From the NCBI RefSeq assembly GCF_009372235.1, contig NZ_ML762920.1, positions 62,001-126,000 of the forward strand: a stretch of 64,000 nucleotides of DNA, in the 5' to 3' direction. Positions within the stretch are counted from its first letter, which is position 1; each line of letters starts with the position of its first letter. The translations under genes and the position numbers were made by a program. Source of the stretch: Dickeya oryzae. GTDB lineage: Bacteria; Pseudomonadota; Gammaproteobacteria; Enterobacterales; Enterobacteriaceae. Under the pieces are notes generated by a model that ran no database searches, was not told the DNA's origin, and worked only from the letters and a program-made list of their open reading frames with translations. Below are positions 50,778-59,200 of this stretch, piece after piece.

Positions 50778-51017
50778 TTATTGCTGTGGCGATACCCACA
50801 CTTGCTTACCCATCTCCCAGTTGATCGCCACCCGGCTATCCCCGGCAGCCAACATTAACGGCTGATTGGCATCACGCTGAATCACGCGCACCTGGCCACC
50901 GACACGGATGCCAAGCTCAGTCAGCCGCTGCTGGTACTCGCCCGTTGAGCGAATACGCGCCACTACGGCATTCACGTTAAGAGGAAGATCAAGCAGCGTT
51001 TGAAGACTCAGAGCCAT
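50778..51017 (-). CDS. Second FeoA-domain protein
   Basis: 79 residues from MALSLQTLLDLPLNVNAVV at 51017, where AAGGAATG gives an RBS; the frame is open farther upstream to 51083. The SH3-like FeoA pattern is clear (RLTELGIRVGGQVRVIQRDA). It is the first gene of a feoA-like, feoA, feoB, feoC operon, under a Fur box. Some Feo operons carry two FeoA proteins; how the work is divided is not known. Confidence 0.88.
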   Translation of the reverse strand: MALSLQTLLDLPLNVNAVVARIRSTGEYQQRLTELGIRVGGQVRVIQRDANQPLMLAAGDSRVAINWEMGKQVWVSPQQ

Positions 51018-51087
51018 ACACCATTCCTTCACTGACAGTGCGCCGCACCCCGCCTGCGTTACAACACGGCGGCAATGCATCAAGGTA

Positions 51088-51106
51088 AGTAATAACGATT
51101 ATCAAT
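51088..51106. promoter_or_regulatory. Fur box upstream of the feo operon
   Basis: On the minus strand, TGATAATCGTTATTA matches the Fur 7-1-7 core (TGATAATNATTATCA) in all but two positions. It lies about 80 bases before the first feo start, suited to repression by Fe-Fur. Confidence 0.8.
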
Positions 51107-51178
51107 CATATTCCTGTCTACGCATCGCCTTTTGATGTGCGTCAAGGGAGGTGAAGATTGGGGGATAGAGTCAGAAGG

Positions 51179-51226
51179 GTAATGAGGTAATGAGGTAATG
51201 AGGTAATGAGGTAATGAGGTAAAGAG
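51179..51226 (+). repeat. Tandem 8-bp repeat, six units
   Basis: GTAATGAG is repeated five times perfectly from 51179 to 51218, then once as GTAAAGAG to 51226. It is non-coding, between the Fur box and the toxin gene. Copy number may vary between strains. Confidence 0.95.
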
Positions 51227-51297
51227 TAATAGAGGAGCAACTGAAGGGTGGCAATTACACAGAATTACGGACAGGCTCGTGGACTCGCCCGGTAGAG

Positions 51298-51603
51298 CTA
51301 ACACTTACGGTAATGTCCCGCTATTTTTCGGGAGGTATGCAGTATGCGCAGTACACGAACCACATGCTCTTCAACAGCATAGACGATGATGAACGGGAAA
51401 CGTGGCACCACCAGTTTCCGATGTTTTTCCGTTTTCGCGGCTTTTACCCCCGCCTGAGGATTGTCCTGAAGGATGTCAGCCATACTGACGAACCGGTCAT
51501 CCGTGGCACTGGCTACCGCTAATCCCGCTTCTTTGTAAAGATAACGGAAGATGGCCTCACGATCTGCCTGTGCCTGTTTTTCCCACTGAATGGCTGATGT
51601 CAC
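51298..51603 (-). CDS. RelE/ParE-type toxin
   Basis: 101 residues. N-terminal MTSAIQWEKQAQADREAIFR and the strand pattern HRKLVVPRFPFIIVYAVEEH with a C-terminal VRVLRILHTSRKI are typical of the RelE/ParE fold. It probably inhibits translation or gyrase. The ATG overlaps the antitoxin stop by 4 bases, the normal coupled order with the antitoxin first. The exact target cannot be read from the sequence. Confidence 0.85.
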   Translation of the reverse strand: MTSAIQWEKQAQADREAIFRYLYKEAGLAVASATDDRFVSMADILQDNPQAGVKAAKTEKHRKLVVPRFPFIIVYAVEEHVVRVLRILHTSRKIAGHYRKC

Positions 51604-51887
51604 AGCTTGCCCCGTGCTGCCTGTATTTTCAGTTCATTCATGTGGTGGTTCATTTCTTCGTTACTGATAAACTCACTTTCCCCGTCCTCATAACGGCTGA
51701 ATGCCTCCAGTATCTGTTGCTCCAGCCAGCCCTCATGCTCACTGTTTTGATAGCGACGCTCCTCTGCGGCCAGCTCTTCTGCCCGCTGACGCATTACCTC
51801 TGTCAGACTCATTCGCCGTCTTTCCGCTGCCTGCATCGCCAGACGCTTGGTTTCCTCGTCTATTCTGAAGTGGATTGTTCCCATCAT
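51600..51887 (-). CDS. Antitoxin of the RelE/ParE-type pair
   Basis: 95 residues. N-terminal ribbon-helix-helix-like part (GTIHFRIDEETKRLAMQAAE, RRRMSLTEVMRQRAEEL) for DNA binding, then a charged flexible C-terminus that should wrap the toxin. It overlaps the toxin gene by 4 bases and represses its own promoter by analogy with RelB/DinJ. The partner is certain from the overlap; the family is inferred. Confidence 0.82.
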   Translation of the reverse strand: MMGTIHFRIDEETKRLAMQAAERRRMSLTEVMRQRAEELAAEERRYQNSEHEGWLEQQILEAFSRYEDGESEFISNEEMNHHMNELKIQAARGKL

Positions 51888-51949
51888 TTTTCACCTTCGT
51901 GGTGTCATTTGTGTTGTCATTATGCAGGCAGTTTTTCAGCCTGTCACGC

Positions 51950-52231
51950 TCAACACCCAGCCGTTTTGCATTCTGCCTGCTCACCTTCCGCCATCCGGCG
52001 GTATTTCTCCGACAGACGACCGAACACCGCCTGCGCCTCCTTGCCCGGCCCGCTGTTCACGCCCAGCTCTACCGCCGCCCGCAGCGCATCCAGCGTCATC
52101 TGCTGCCCCCACTTTTCCAGCGCACACAACCCGGCATGTACTACTTCGCTGACATTGTTATAACGGCCACTATCGATTTGCTCACGGATAAACGGCTCGA
52201 AGTACGGGCTTAACGCGATACTGGTTACCAT
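51950..52231 (-). CDS. Orphan ParD-type antitoxin
   Basis: 93 residues from MVTSIALSPYFEPFIREQID at 52231, with GGAG 6 bases upstream (the in-frame ATGs at 52234 and 52243 are too close to or upstream of it). ParD ribbon-helix-helix signature: SGRYNNVSEVVHAGLCALEK. ParD normally precedes an overlapping parE. No parE follows; 62 bases downstream the relB-like gene begins. Either parE was lost or this ParD serves another toxin. Confidence 0.82.
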   Translation of the reverse strand: MVTSIALSPYFEPFIREQIDSGRYNNVSEVVHAGLCALEKWGQQMTLDALRAAVELGVNSGPGKEAQAVFGRLSEKYRRMAEGEQAECKTAGC

Positions 52232-52269
52232 CATTGTCTCCAACTCTACGGGATAGTATTCATTACTAA

Positions 52270-52623
52270 TCTGTTAGACTTTTCTTCTCTTCCTTTGCCG
52301 CACCATCGCCCTTTATTAATACACATCCTCATCCACCACCAAAGCAGTCATATCAGGCAATACAACGCATTTCCCAAGCCGAACGCTATGCACGCGCCGG
52401 GTTTCAGGCGGTGCCACTGCAAGGGGCCTGGCTTACCGAAGCCGGATTTACCGACGGGATGCCGTTAAAAATACGGGTCATCCCCGTCTGCATGGTCATC
52501 ACCGCGCAGAACACCCGCGAGCTGTGGCACTGTCTGGAAGGGCTGAGCATCGAACCCTTTGACCCGGACGCCGCCGCCAACTGGATCAGGCATTATCCCG
52601 GCGGGCTGACGTTTGCCGAGTAA
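52270..52623 (+). pseudogene. SymE-family toxin remnant, 5' end lost
   Basis: The frame is open from after the TAA at 52267 to 52623, but has no ATG; the first GTG is at 52411. The readable part has the SymE core (QGAWLTEAGFTDGMPLKIRV then IPVCMVIT). SymE is an SOS-linked RNA-targeting toxin with an AbrB-like fold. The missing start suggests a truncated copy, although initiation at GTG 52411 cannot be excluded. Confidence 0.55.
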
Positions 52624-52633
52624 CCAACACCAC

Positions 52634-52656
52634 CCCCGGCCCGCGCCGGGGTTTTT
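52634..52656 (+). terminator. Terminator after the SymE remnant
   Basis: Stem CCCCGGC / GCCGGGG with a 4-base loop and five T, 10 bases after the stop at 52623. Confidence 0.85.
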
Positions 52657-52670
52657 GTTTTAACGCAGGG

Positions 52671-52892
52671 GTGTCGGGGCATGGCCCTGACCGGGTGGTT
52701 TTGGGGACACGGCCCACTGGCGGTGGCCACAAAACATTTCCTGTCCGGGTGATGGAGCTTTTTCGGGCAACCCTGCCACAACCCACCCTCAAGGTCCGCT
52801 GGCTGGACGATCTCGGTTTTAACACCGGCCAGCCGGTTATCGTCACCGTCGAGCGCGGGCGGCTGGTGATTGAGGCGGAGATTAGGATCTGA
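52671..52892 (+). pseudogene. SymE-family gene, probably degenerate at its 5' end
   Basis: The last about 40 residues (LKVRWLDDLGFNTGQPVIVT, then VERGRLVIEAEIRI) match the intact symE at 60101-60325 almost residue for residue. Upstream of that, the reading frame has no relation to it and the only starts are a poor GTG and an internal ATG at 52752. The DNA similarity continues through the stop into the following hairpin. Probably the left-end remnant of the cassette array. Confidence 0.6.
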
Positions 52893-52900
52893 CCGGTAAA

Positions 52901-52931
52901 AAACAAAGATCCCGGCGCAAGGGCCGGGATC
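52901..52931 (-). terminator. Terminator of the first toxin-immunity module
   Basis: Stem GATCCCGGC / GCCGGGATC with a 6-base loop; on the minus strand it is followed by TTTGTTTTTT. It ends transcription from the immunity gene and is nearly identical to the hairpin at 60331-60365. Confidence 0.88.
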
Positions 52932-52941
52932 ACATTGTTGA

Positions 52942-53232
52942 CTATTTATAAAACAAGCTATTTGACTTTATTATTTTACATACTTCATTTGTTATTTCAT
53001 CTATATATTGATCACCATATAACCCTCGATCAACCATCATTCTAAAATCACCCATGATATGATTATATAAATTTGGAAGGCCATTACGCTGATTGCCCTC
53101 AAGTATTCTTAAAGACTTAAGGATTCCCTTACAACGCAAGTCATTACCTTCGTTCTCAACGACATATGCGATGACCTTATTTAACAGCTCTATAAGCCTT
53201 GATATATCCTGCATATCATTTTCTGTTAACAT
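52942..53232 (-). CDS. Putative CDI immunity protein, unknown family
   Basis: 96 residues, AT-rich and unlike its GC-rich surroundings. It starts 4 bases after the end of the upstream CdiA-type toxin fragment on the same strand, the standard place of cdiI. I do not recognise its family; it is predicted mostly helical. Role as immunity protein is inferred from position alone. Confidence 0.7.
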   Translation of the reverse strand: MLTENDMQDISRLIELLNKVIAYVVENEGNDLRCKGILKSLRILEGNQRNGLPNLYNHIMGDFRMMVDRGLYGDQYIDEITNEVCKIIKSNSLFYK

Positions 53233-53236
53233 CTAA

Positions 53237-54238
53237 TCACCTTTTATTTGTCACTTGATCAGGAAACGATTTTCTAAATTCATCATAGGTATAAACTTTA
53301 CCAGTCTTACCGTCACGTACCGACTTTATCCATTCTGATGGATAATTCCTTGGCATCAAAATTTGATCAGCCCCACCATCATATTTCGGTTTTTCACTAC
53401 CTGGCTTCTGTTCACCAACTACACCTATATTAATTTTTGTATTTTCTGGGATTTCAATCTGTGCTTCAAACTGTGAAGTGCTCCATTTCTTATATACAGC
53501 AGTTTCATTACGCCCGGCATTTTGTTCAGTTGTAGCATACCCACCATCAAGTTTCGCCTGATCTGAGCCACCACCAAACTTTCTGTAAACTAAAACGGGT
53601 TCATTGGTAATTACCGTCTGATAGTTACCATCTTTGAATGATGCCGTAACAGCATCAGGTAAACTGTCTTTCTGAGTTAATGTTACTTTACTGTCTATCT
53701 TCGTACCGGCAGTTGCAGGAGCACCTTGCTCCACTTTTTTAGCTACATTACCAGCAACCGATACTTCACCAGCTTCTGCCGCAACACCTTTAAACCCGGC
53801 CAGCGTACTGACCATCCCATGCAACTGCATCACGGAATCATACTGCGACGCCACGTCATCCCAGCCTTTTCCGGTCGCTTTGGCGATGGCCGTGATGGCC
53901 GCGTCGCGGGTGATACTCCCTTCATCCAGCCCTTTCAGTATCGCGCTCGCATTGGCCGCATCCTGCGGGTACAGGTCTTTAAATATCAGGTTATAGGTAA
54001 CATTGCCGCCATAGGTATTCAGCGCCTGCTGCGCCTGAGCCACCAGTGCCGAGCAAGCCCCACCCGATTTGTTGCCCTGCGTACAGATATCATGGATGGC
54101 CTGATCGCGGTCTTTATCCAGTTTGCGGGTATCCGCCAGTTCTTTGGTTTCGTCCGCCGTCAGTGTTCCAGCTTTTTCCTTGCGCTCCAGAGCCGCTTTC
54201 TTTGCGGCTTCTGTCGCACTCAGATAGTTATTCTCCAC
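53237..54238 (-). CDS. Orphan CdiA C-terminal toxin module (CT1), ART-like candidate
   Basis: 333 residues starting at the VENN motif (GTG read as the V/start, then ENNYLSATEAAKK). VENN marks the junction of the CdiA stalk with its variable toxin. Residues about 5-150 form a helical entry-type domain with two cysteines (DICTQGNKSGGACSAL). The C-terminal part has R219 in VYRKFGG, STS at 253-255 and DQILMPRN at 291-298, a pattern recalling ADP-ribosyltransferases. There is no upstream CdiA stalk: an in-frame TGA lies just before. Normally silent unless recombined; expression from GTG would be weak. Confidence 0.75.
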   Translation of the reverse strand: MENNYLSATEAAKKAALERKEKAGTLTADETKELADTRKLDKDRDQAIHDICTQGNKSGGACSALVAQAQQALNTYGGNVTYNLIFKDLYPQDAANASAILKGLDEGSITRDAAITAIAKATGKGWDDVASQYDSVMQLHGMVSTLAGFKGVAAEAGEVSVAGNVAKKVEQGAPATAGTKIDSKVTLTQKDSLPDAVTASFKDGNYQTVITNEPVLVYRKFGGGSDQAKLDGGYATTEQNAGRNETAVYKKWSTSQFEAQIEIPENTKINIGVVGEQKPGSEKPKYDGGADQILMPRNYPSEWIKSVRDGKTGKVYTYDEFRKSFPDQVTNKR

Positions 54239-55114
54239 AACAACTTCTTCCGTTGCGAAGTCAGCCGACGAACACCACTTTTCCCTGTGCCGTCAGCCGG
54301 TTACAGCCGGTTTTTCCTGATGCATTTCGATACCCGGACACCCAAGCCCCGATACGCGGTTTTGGCCCCCGACACGCTACCGCCCTGCCGTGGCTTTTGC
54401 CTGCAACACACGCATCATAGCAGCGGCGGCAGCCGCTGCCATCCGGTGTTGGGGGTTCGGTTTGGGGTTTCATCGCAACCCGTGACGGGGCCACAGCTTG
54501 CCTGTGGCCCCGGCGCGGGTTCTGCCGGCGCGGACGGCACAGAGTCCGCAAGCGACGCCCTGCGGCGCTCTGTCGCGCCGACGGTTAAGGAGAAGACGCA
54601 CCTGCATGACCACGCCACACCGGGGCGGGGGCGAAGGCTGGCCGGCACGGGAACGAGCAAGGAGGGAACCGACTGCGAGCCGTGACGGACAGATGCAGCG
54701 GGTGGGCATGAAGCCCTTCAGCGGAGGCCCGACGGGCCGACTTCTTCCTGGGGGTTGGGTTTGGGGGTTGACCTGAGTGCTGAAGAAGGAACACCGCCGC
54801 CGACAGCGGAAGGCGCCGCCTTGCGCGCCGCGCCTCACCCGCGATGCCGATGGCGGGGGCGCAAGACATAATGCGGATTATACGATACGAGCCGCTCCAC
54901 GCGACGGCAAGGAGCGGCGGCGTTGCCCGGCGAGCTTCGTATAATCCCCCGCATTATGTTGAACGGCTGACCGGCCAGCAGCTTGGCCACATGCCGCACC
55001 GCCGCACAACGCTGGCCGGGCAGACGTTTACCCCCGCCCGCGACGTGGCATGACGGCAGTCAGCCCGCCGGGCTGTCTGCCGAACCCGCTCCCGGCGGAC
55101 CCGCCCGGAGAACG
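54239..55114. other. GC-rich non-coding stretch between recombinase and toxin module
   Basis: 876 bases with no plausible gene; overlapping frames on both strands are GC-driven shadows. It carries the pre-VENN codons, then several inverted repeats and the dif-like pair at 54861-54964. The same stretch recurs at 61809-62684. Confidence 0.7.
54861..54964. other. Candidate site-specific recombination region (inverted dif-like pair)
   Basis: Left site 54861-54888: 11-base arm GCAAGACATAA, 6-base centre TGCGGA, 11-base arm TTATACGATAC. Right site 54934-54964: GCTTCGTATAA, 9-base centre, TTATGTTGAAC; that last arm matches the XerD half of E. coli dif (TTATGTTAAAT) in 9 of 11 positions. The two sites are inverted copies (GACATAATGCGG and CCGCATTATGTT) and enclose a hairpin GCCGCTCC / GGAGCGGC. 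Confidence 0.5.
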
Positions 55115-56224
55115 CTAACTTTTGGGGCTGTCCGGCAACGCGGGCGTGTCGTCTGCCTCCGGGGTGTCCGGCTGCTCTGCCGCCATCAGGTCAGCCGGCA
55201 ACCCGGTTTCCTCTTCAGGGTCACGCTCCGCCGGATGGGTACTCGCATGAACCGCCTGCAACGCCCGGATTGAGACCTGGGTGTAGATTTGCGTACTTTC
55301 CACGCTCGCGTGGCCCAGCATCGCCTGTATCCACCGCAGGTCCGCCCCGTTCTCCAGCATCTGCGTCGCCATCGCGTGCCGGAACAGGTGGCAGCTTCCC
55401 CATTTCGCTATCCCCGATGCTTTGATGTAGTGACTGACCAGATTGGTGATGCCGTTCGGCGTCAGTCCTTCCACACCGTCCAGGGCCACGAACAGCGCCG
55501 GGCAGTGCGGATTCACCAGCAGTTGCGGCCTGACCGCCTGCAGGTAATACGTCAGCCAGCGCAGCGCCCGCTGCCCGACCGGGATAACCCGGTCCTTCTT
55601 TCCCTTGCCCTGTACGATGGTCACGATATGGCGGCTCGCGTCCACGCTGTACACCTCCAGCACCGCCACTTCACCCCGCCGTATTCCGGTTGACCACAGC
55701 AGCTCCATCAGCGCCCGGTCGCGGATGCCCTGCAGCGTGGTCAGGTCCGGCAACGCCAGTACCTGCTCCACATCCGCCACGCTCAGGATATGGCGCGGCA
55801 GCCGCTTTTCCAGCCGCGGCAACACCAGACCCGACGCCGGGTCGGCCAGCAGCAGATGATGCCGCGTCATCCAGCCGAACCACACCACCAGTGGCCCCAG
55901 CTGGCTGCGCTGCGTCCGGGTGCTCAGTGGCTCCCCGTTCGGCTTGCGGTACTGGTACAGGTGACGCTGATAGTGCTCCAGTATCGGTAAGGTGATGTCC
56001 CGGCCATAGTGCAACCCGCGCTCCGCCGCCCACAGGATGAACCGGTACTGATGATGGGTTTGCGTTTTCAGCGTGGTTTCTGACCAGTTCCGCTCCCGAC
56101 GCCACGCCACGAACCGCAGCAGCAGCGCGTACAGGCTCTTCGGGTCACTGGCCGGGCCGATGGGCTTTCGGTAGACCTCATCCACCGTCAGCAGCGCATC
56201 GGCGCGGGGTTTACGGTTAGCCAT
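55115..56224 (-). CDS. Tyrosine recombinase, XerC/D-like (first copy)
   Basis: 369 residues. An N-terminal SAM-like DNA-binding domain (about 25-130) precedes the catalytic domain. Catalytic residues are complete: R182 or R183 in TGIRRGEV, K208 in VQGKGKKDR, H279 and R282 in HLFRH, H305 in LGHAS, nucleophile Y314 in IYTQV. The C-terminal 40 residues are acidic and proline-rich. The start overlaps the end of the primase gene by 8 bases, so they form one operon. An identical copy lies at 62685-63794. It may insert, excise or resolve the unit. Confidence 0.9.
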   Translation of the reverse strand: MANRKPRADALLTVDEVYRKPIGPASDPKSLYALLLRFVAWRRERNWSETTLKTQTHHQYRFILWAAERGLHYGRDITLPILEHYQRHLYQYRKPNGEPLSTRTQRSQLGPLVVWFGWMTRHHLLLADPASGLVLPRLEKRLPRHILSVADVEQVLALPDLTTLQGIRDRALMELLWSTGIRRGEVAVLEVYSVDASRHIVTIVQGKGKKDRVIPVGQRALRWLTYYLQAVRPQLLVNPHCPALFVALDGVEGLTPNGITNLVSHYIKASGIAKWGSCHLFRHAMATQMLENGADLRWIQAMLGHASVESTQIYTQVSIRALQAVHASTHPAERDPEEETGLPADLMAAEQPDTPEADDTPALPDSPKS

Positions 56225-59200
56225 GTGTCACCCCCGCGCTCTCAACCGGCGTATCGCCGACCGCAGGCAGCGGCACGGCAGGCGATTTTCCTTTTCCCCT
56301 GATTACTGCGTCTGACCCGGCCCCGACCACGTCCGCCGTCAGCCCTTGTGCCGTCTGGCTCGACGCCGGTTTTTCCACACCAGACCTGGCCCGGACTTGA
56401 GGCAGACTTAAGCCAGACTTTTCTTCCACCGGGGCAGACTTGCGTTCGCTGCCCTGCCACCGCTGCGTATCCACGCCAACCGCAGGCAGCGGCGTGGCAG
56501 GCGATTTTCCTTTTCCCCTGATTACTGTATCTGACTCAGCCCCGACCGGTTCCGCCGTCAGCCCTTGCGCCGTCTGGCCTGACGCCGGGTTTTCCACGTC
56601 AGACCTGGCCCGAACCTGGGGCAGACTTAAGCCAGACTTTTCTTCTTCCTGGCCAGACTTGCGTTCACGGCCTTCAGGCTCGTCCACCTCCAGCAGCCCG
56701 CACAGGTGCGGGTCATCGCCGGTGTTGCCGTCCCACAGCAGCTCATACTGCAACAGATGCCCCCGGCTGCCGCCGTGCAGCAGCAGGTATTCCATTTCAG
56801 CCAGCCGCAGACAGTGGTTCTTGAGCTGGCTGTCGCTCCAGTTCGTCCATGCCCGGATATCCCGCCGCGTGAACCGCACTTCACCCGGCTGGCAGCCCTG
56901 ACGCTGCGCCTGTTCGCCCACCATCGCCTGTATCAGCAGCAACAGTTTCCTCGTCTGCGGCGGCATTTCATCCAGCGTCCGGCCCAGCACTTCGTGGGCC
57001 AGGTGGTTGGCCAGCGCGATATCGCTCTTTTCCACCTCGATATACTCGATAACCGCGCCCCGGTGCGTCACCCGTTTCACCTCACGCTGGTACTGATGCA
57101 GCAGCGCGATGGCCTGGATTAACGTCAGGTACTTCATATGGTCGCGCCGGGTGCGGGTCTTGTCCGACAGGAACGTCAGCCGGTCGGCATACGGATTGAC
57201 CACCTTCAGCGGCCGCAGCAGCCGCTGCGCGTTCTGGTGTAGCCGGGTCAGGTACTGCTTTTCTGAAGACTGAAGCAGCCCGGCCAGCGTCTGCCCGTGA
57301 CGCTGCATCGCGTGTATCGCCTGCGTCTGCTCCCGCGATTCGTTCACCGTCAACACCAGACAGCGGTTGAGCAGCTCTTCATCCACGTCGCTGGCCGTGG
57401 TGGTCAGCATCAGCATCACCGGCCCCTGCACTTTGTATTCCCGCGTCACCAGTTCCCCGCTCTGCTCGTTCTTGCCGGTTGACGCGATTTTCAGTTCCCC
57501 GTCCGACTGGAGCAACTTAAGGGCATAGGCGGCCTGCCGCACCCCTTCTTCTTCGGCTATCGCCAGTATCTTGTGTTGCAGCGAGGTTTCACCGAGGTAA
57601 TACAGGCTCTGCCCGGTCATCGCGCTGTACTGGATACGCTCTTCCTCCGGCATCATCCCCAGCACCGCCTCCATCAGCGACGATTTCCCCGCCGCCGAAC
57701 TGCTCTGTATCAGCACGGCCAGCGGTTTATCCAGCTTGCGCGACGTCGCCGCCAGATACCCGGTCAGCAGATTGGTGCTTTCCCCCACCACCCCGCAGGC
57801 CGCGAGGTCATTGATGATGCGTTCAGCCAGATGGGGGGATTTCAGTAGCTCCAGCGCCGCCGCCTCGTCTTCCGCACTCACCGTCACCGACGCCACATTG
57901 TCGGCCTGCTCCGCCGCCTGCCGCACGTCATCCTGCTTTTGCTCCAGCATCAGCAGCACCCGTCCGCACTCGCGCTTGATGACCGACGCTTCACAGCCCA
58001 GTTCCGCCGCCGCCGCGCTCACATAGCCCTGACGCTGCCGCGAGCTGTACAGGTCCAGCGAGTCCACATACAGCGCGCCGGTTGACGCGTCCCGCACCTG
58101 CACGTTGACCTTCATCACGTCCTGTACGGTGTTTTTCTGCCAGCCGCGCACCCGCCACACCCGTGGGCCGTGAGTCAGCAGCAGGTCGCCGGACGCGGTT
58201 AACTCGCCTGCCACCGTCGGTGCCGGTACGCCCGCCGGGGCGGCTAAGGAAGAAGCGGTATCGTCCCCGCCGGATGGCATGTCACGGGAGAACACCACCC
58301 CCGGCCCGCTGCCCTGACCCATCCATGCCGCCTGCTCCAGTGCCAGCCCTAACGCGCTTTCCGGGTTGCCGCTCTTCAGCGCATACGCATTCGCATCCAG
58401 CCCCGGCGGGAACCGCACCCGCCATGCTTCGATACCCGCTTCCAACAGGTCCGCCGCCACGCTGTCCGCGCCCCGGTCGCCGGCCTCATCCCGGTCATAG
58501 GCTATCTGCACCCGCTTCACGCCGTGGTACTGCAACGCGGCCAGATGGTCAGCGGTAAAGCCGTTGGCCCCGTACGCCGTGGTGACATTGCGGAACCCGG
58601 CACACCAGAACGTCATCGCATCAATCAGCGATTCGCACAGGATAAGGTCGGACGACGCCTTCAGCGCTTCCTCGTTCCACACCCCGGCCAGCGGCGACGG
58701 CAGGTACAGGTGCTTCGGCGAGCCTTTGAGGATTTTGTGGTCCGGCTGTACCCGACGCCCGTACAACTGCATCACCCGGCCACGCTGGGCCACACTCGCC
58801 GATTCCGCCCAGCCGATAACCGGCATCACCACGCAGCCCCGGAAGTGGTCCTGCTTCGTGGTGGCGCGCAGCACCCCCAGCCCGGCCAGTTTCTCACGCA
58901 GCCGCTTTCCTTCCTGACTCGACGAGGACGGCAACAGCCCCGCGCTGCCGCCGATACCGTGATGACCGGCGAACCCCAGCCGGAAGTGGCTCACCAGTTC
59001 AGGATGAGCCAGCCCGCGACTGACCAGCCACTGCTGTGCTTCCGGGTTCGCCAGCAGGCTCTGGTGGTAGAAGCCGATAACCTGATTCAGCAGCGCCTGA
59101 CCGTCATCATCCAGATCGGCGAGTCTGGTACGCGCCGCAGACGGCGAAGCCGGAACCACCGGGGCGGCTAAAAAAGACGGATTGCCAGCCAGTTCCCGCA

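Larger units (their letters stand above)
54226..56430. repeat. Direct repeat, first copy (recombinase and primase 3' end)
   Basis: Identical base for base, as far as I compared, to 61796-64000 (offset 7,570). It begins in the codons of VENN and contains the non-coding stretch, dif-like sites, recombinase gene and C-terminal end of the primase gene. The repeat runs past the right edge, so its full length is not known. Confidence 0.95.

Noticed and set aside
54936-54946. CTTCGTATAAT equal to part of a loxP arm
   Set aside because: Only 11 bases match and the partner arm does not; treated as chance within the dif-like site.
54261-55053. Several overlapping open frames in the GC-rich non-coding stretch
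   Set aside because: They overlap on both strands, lack RBS and family matches, and owe their length to GC bias. Both repeat copies show the same frames.
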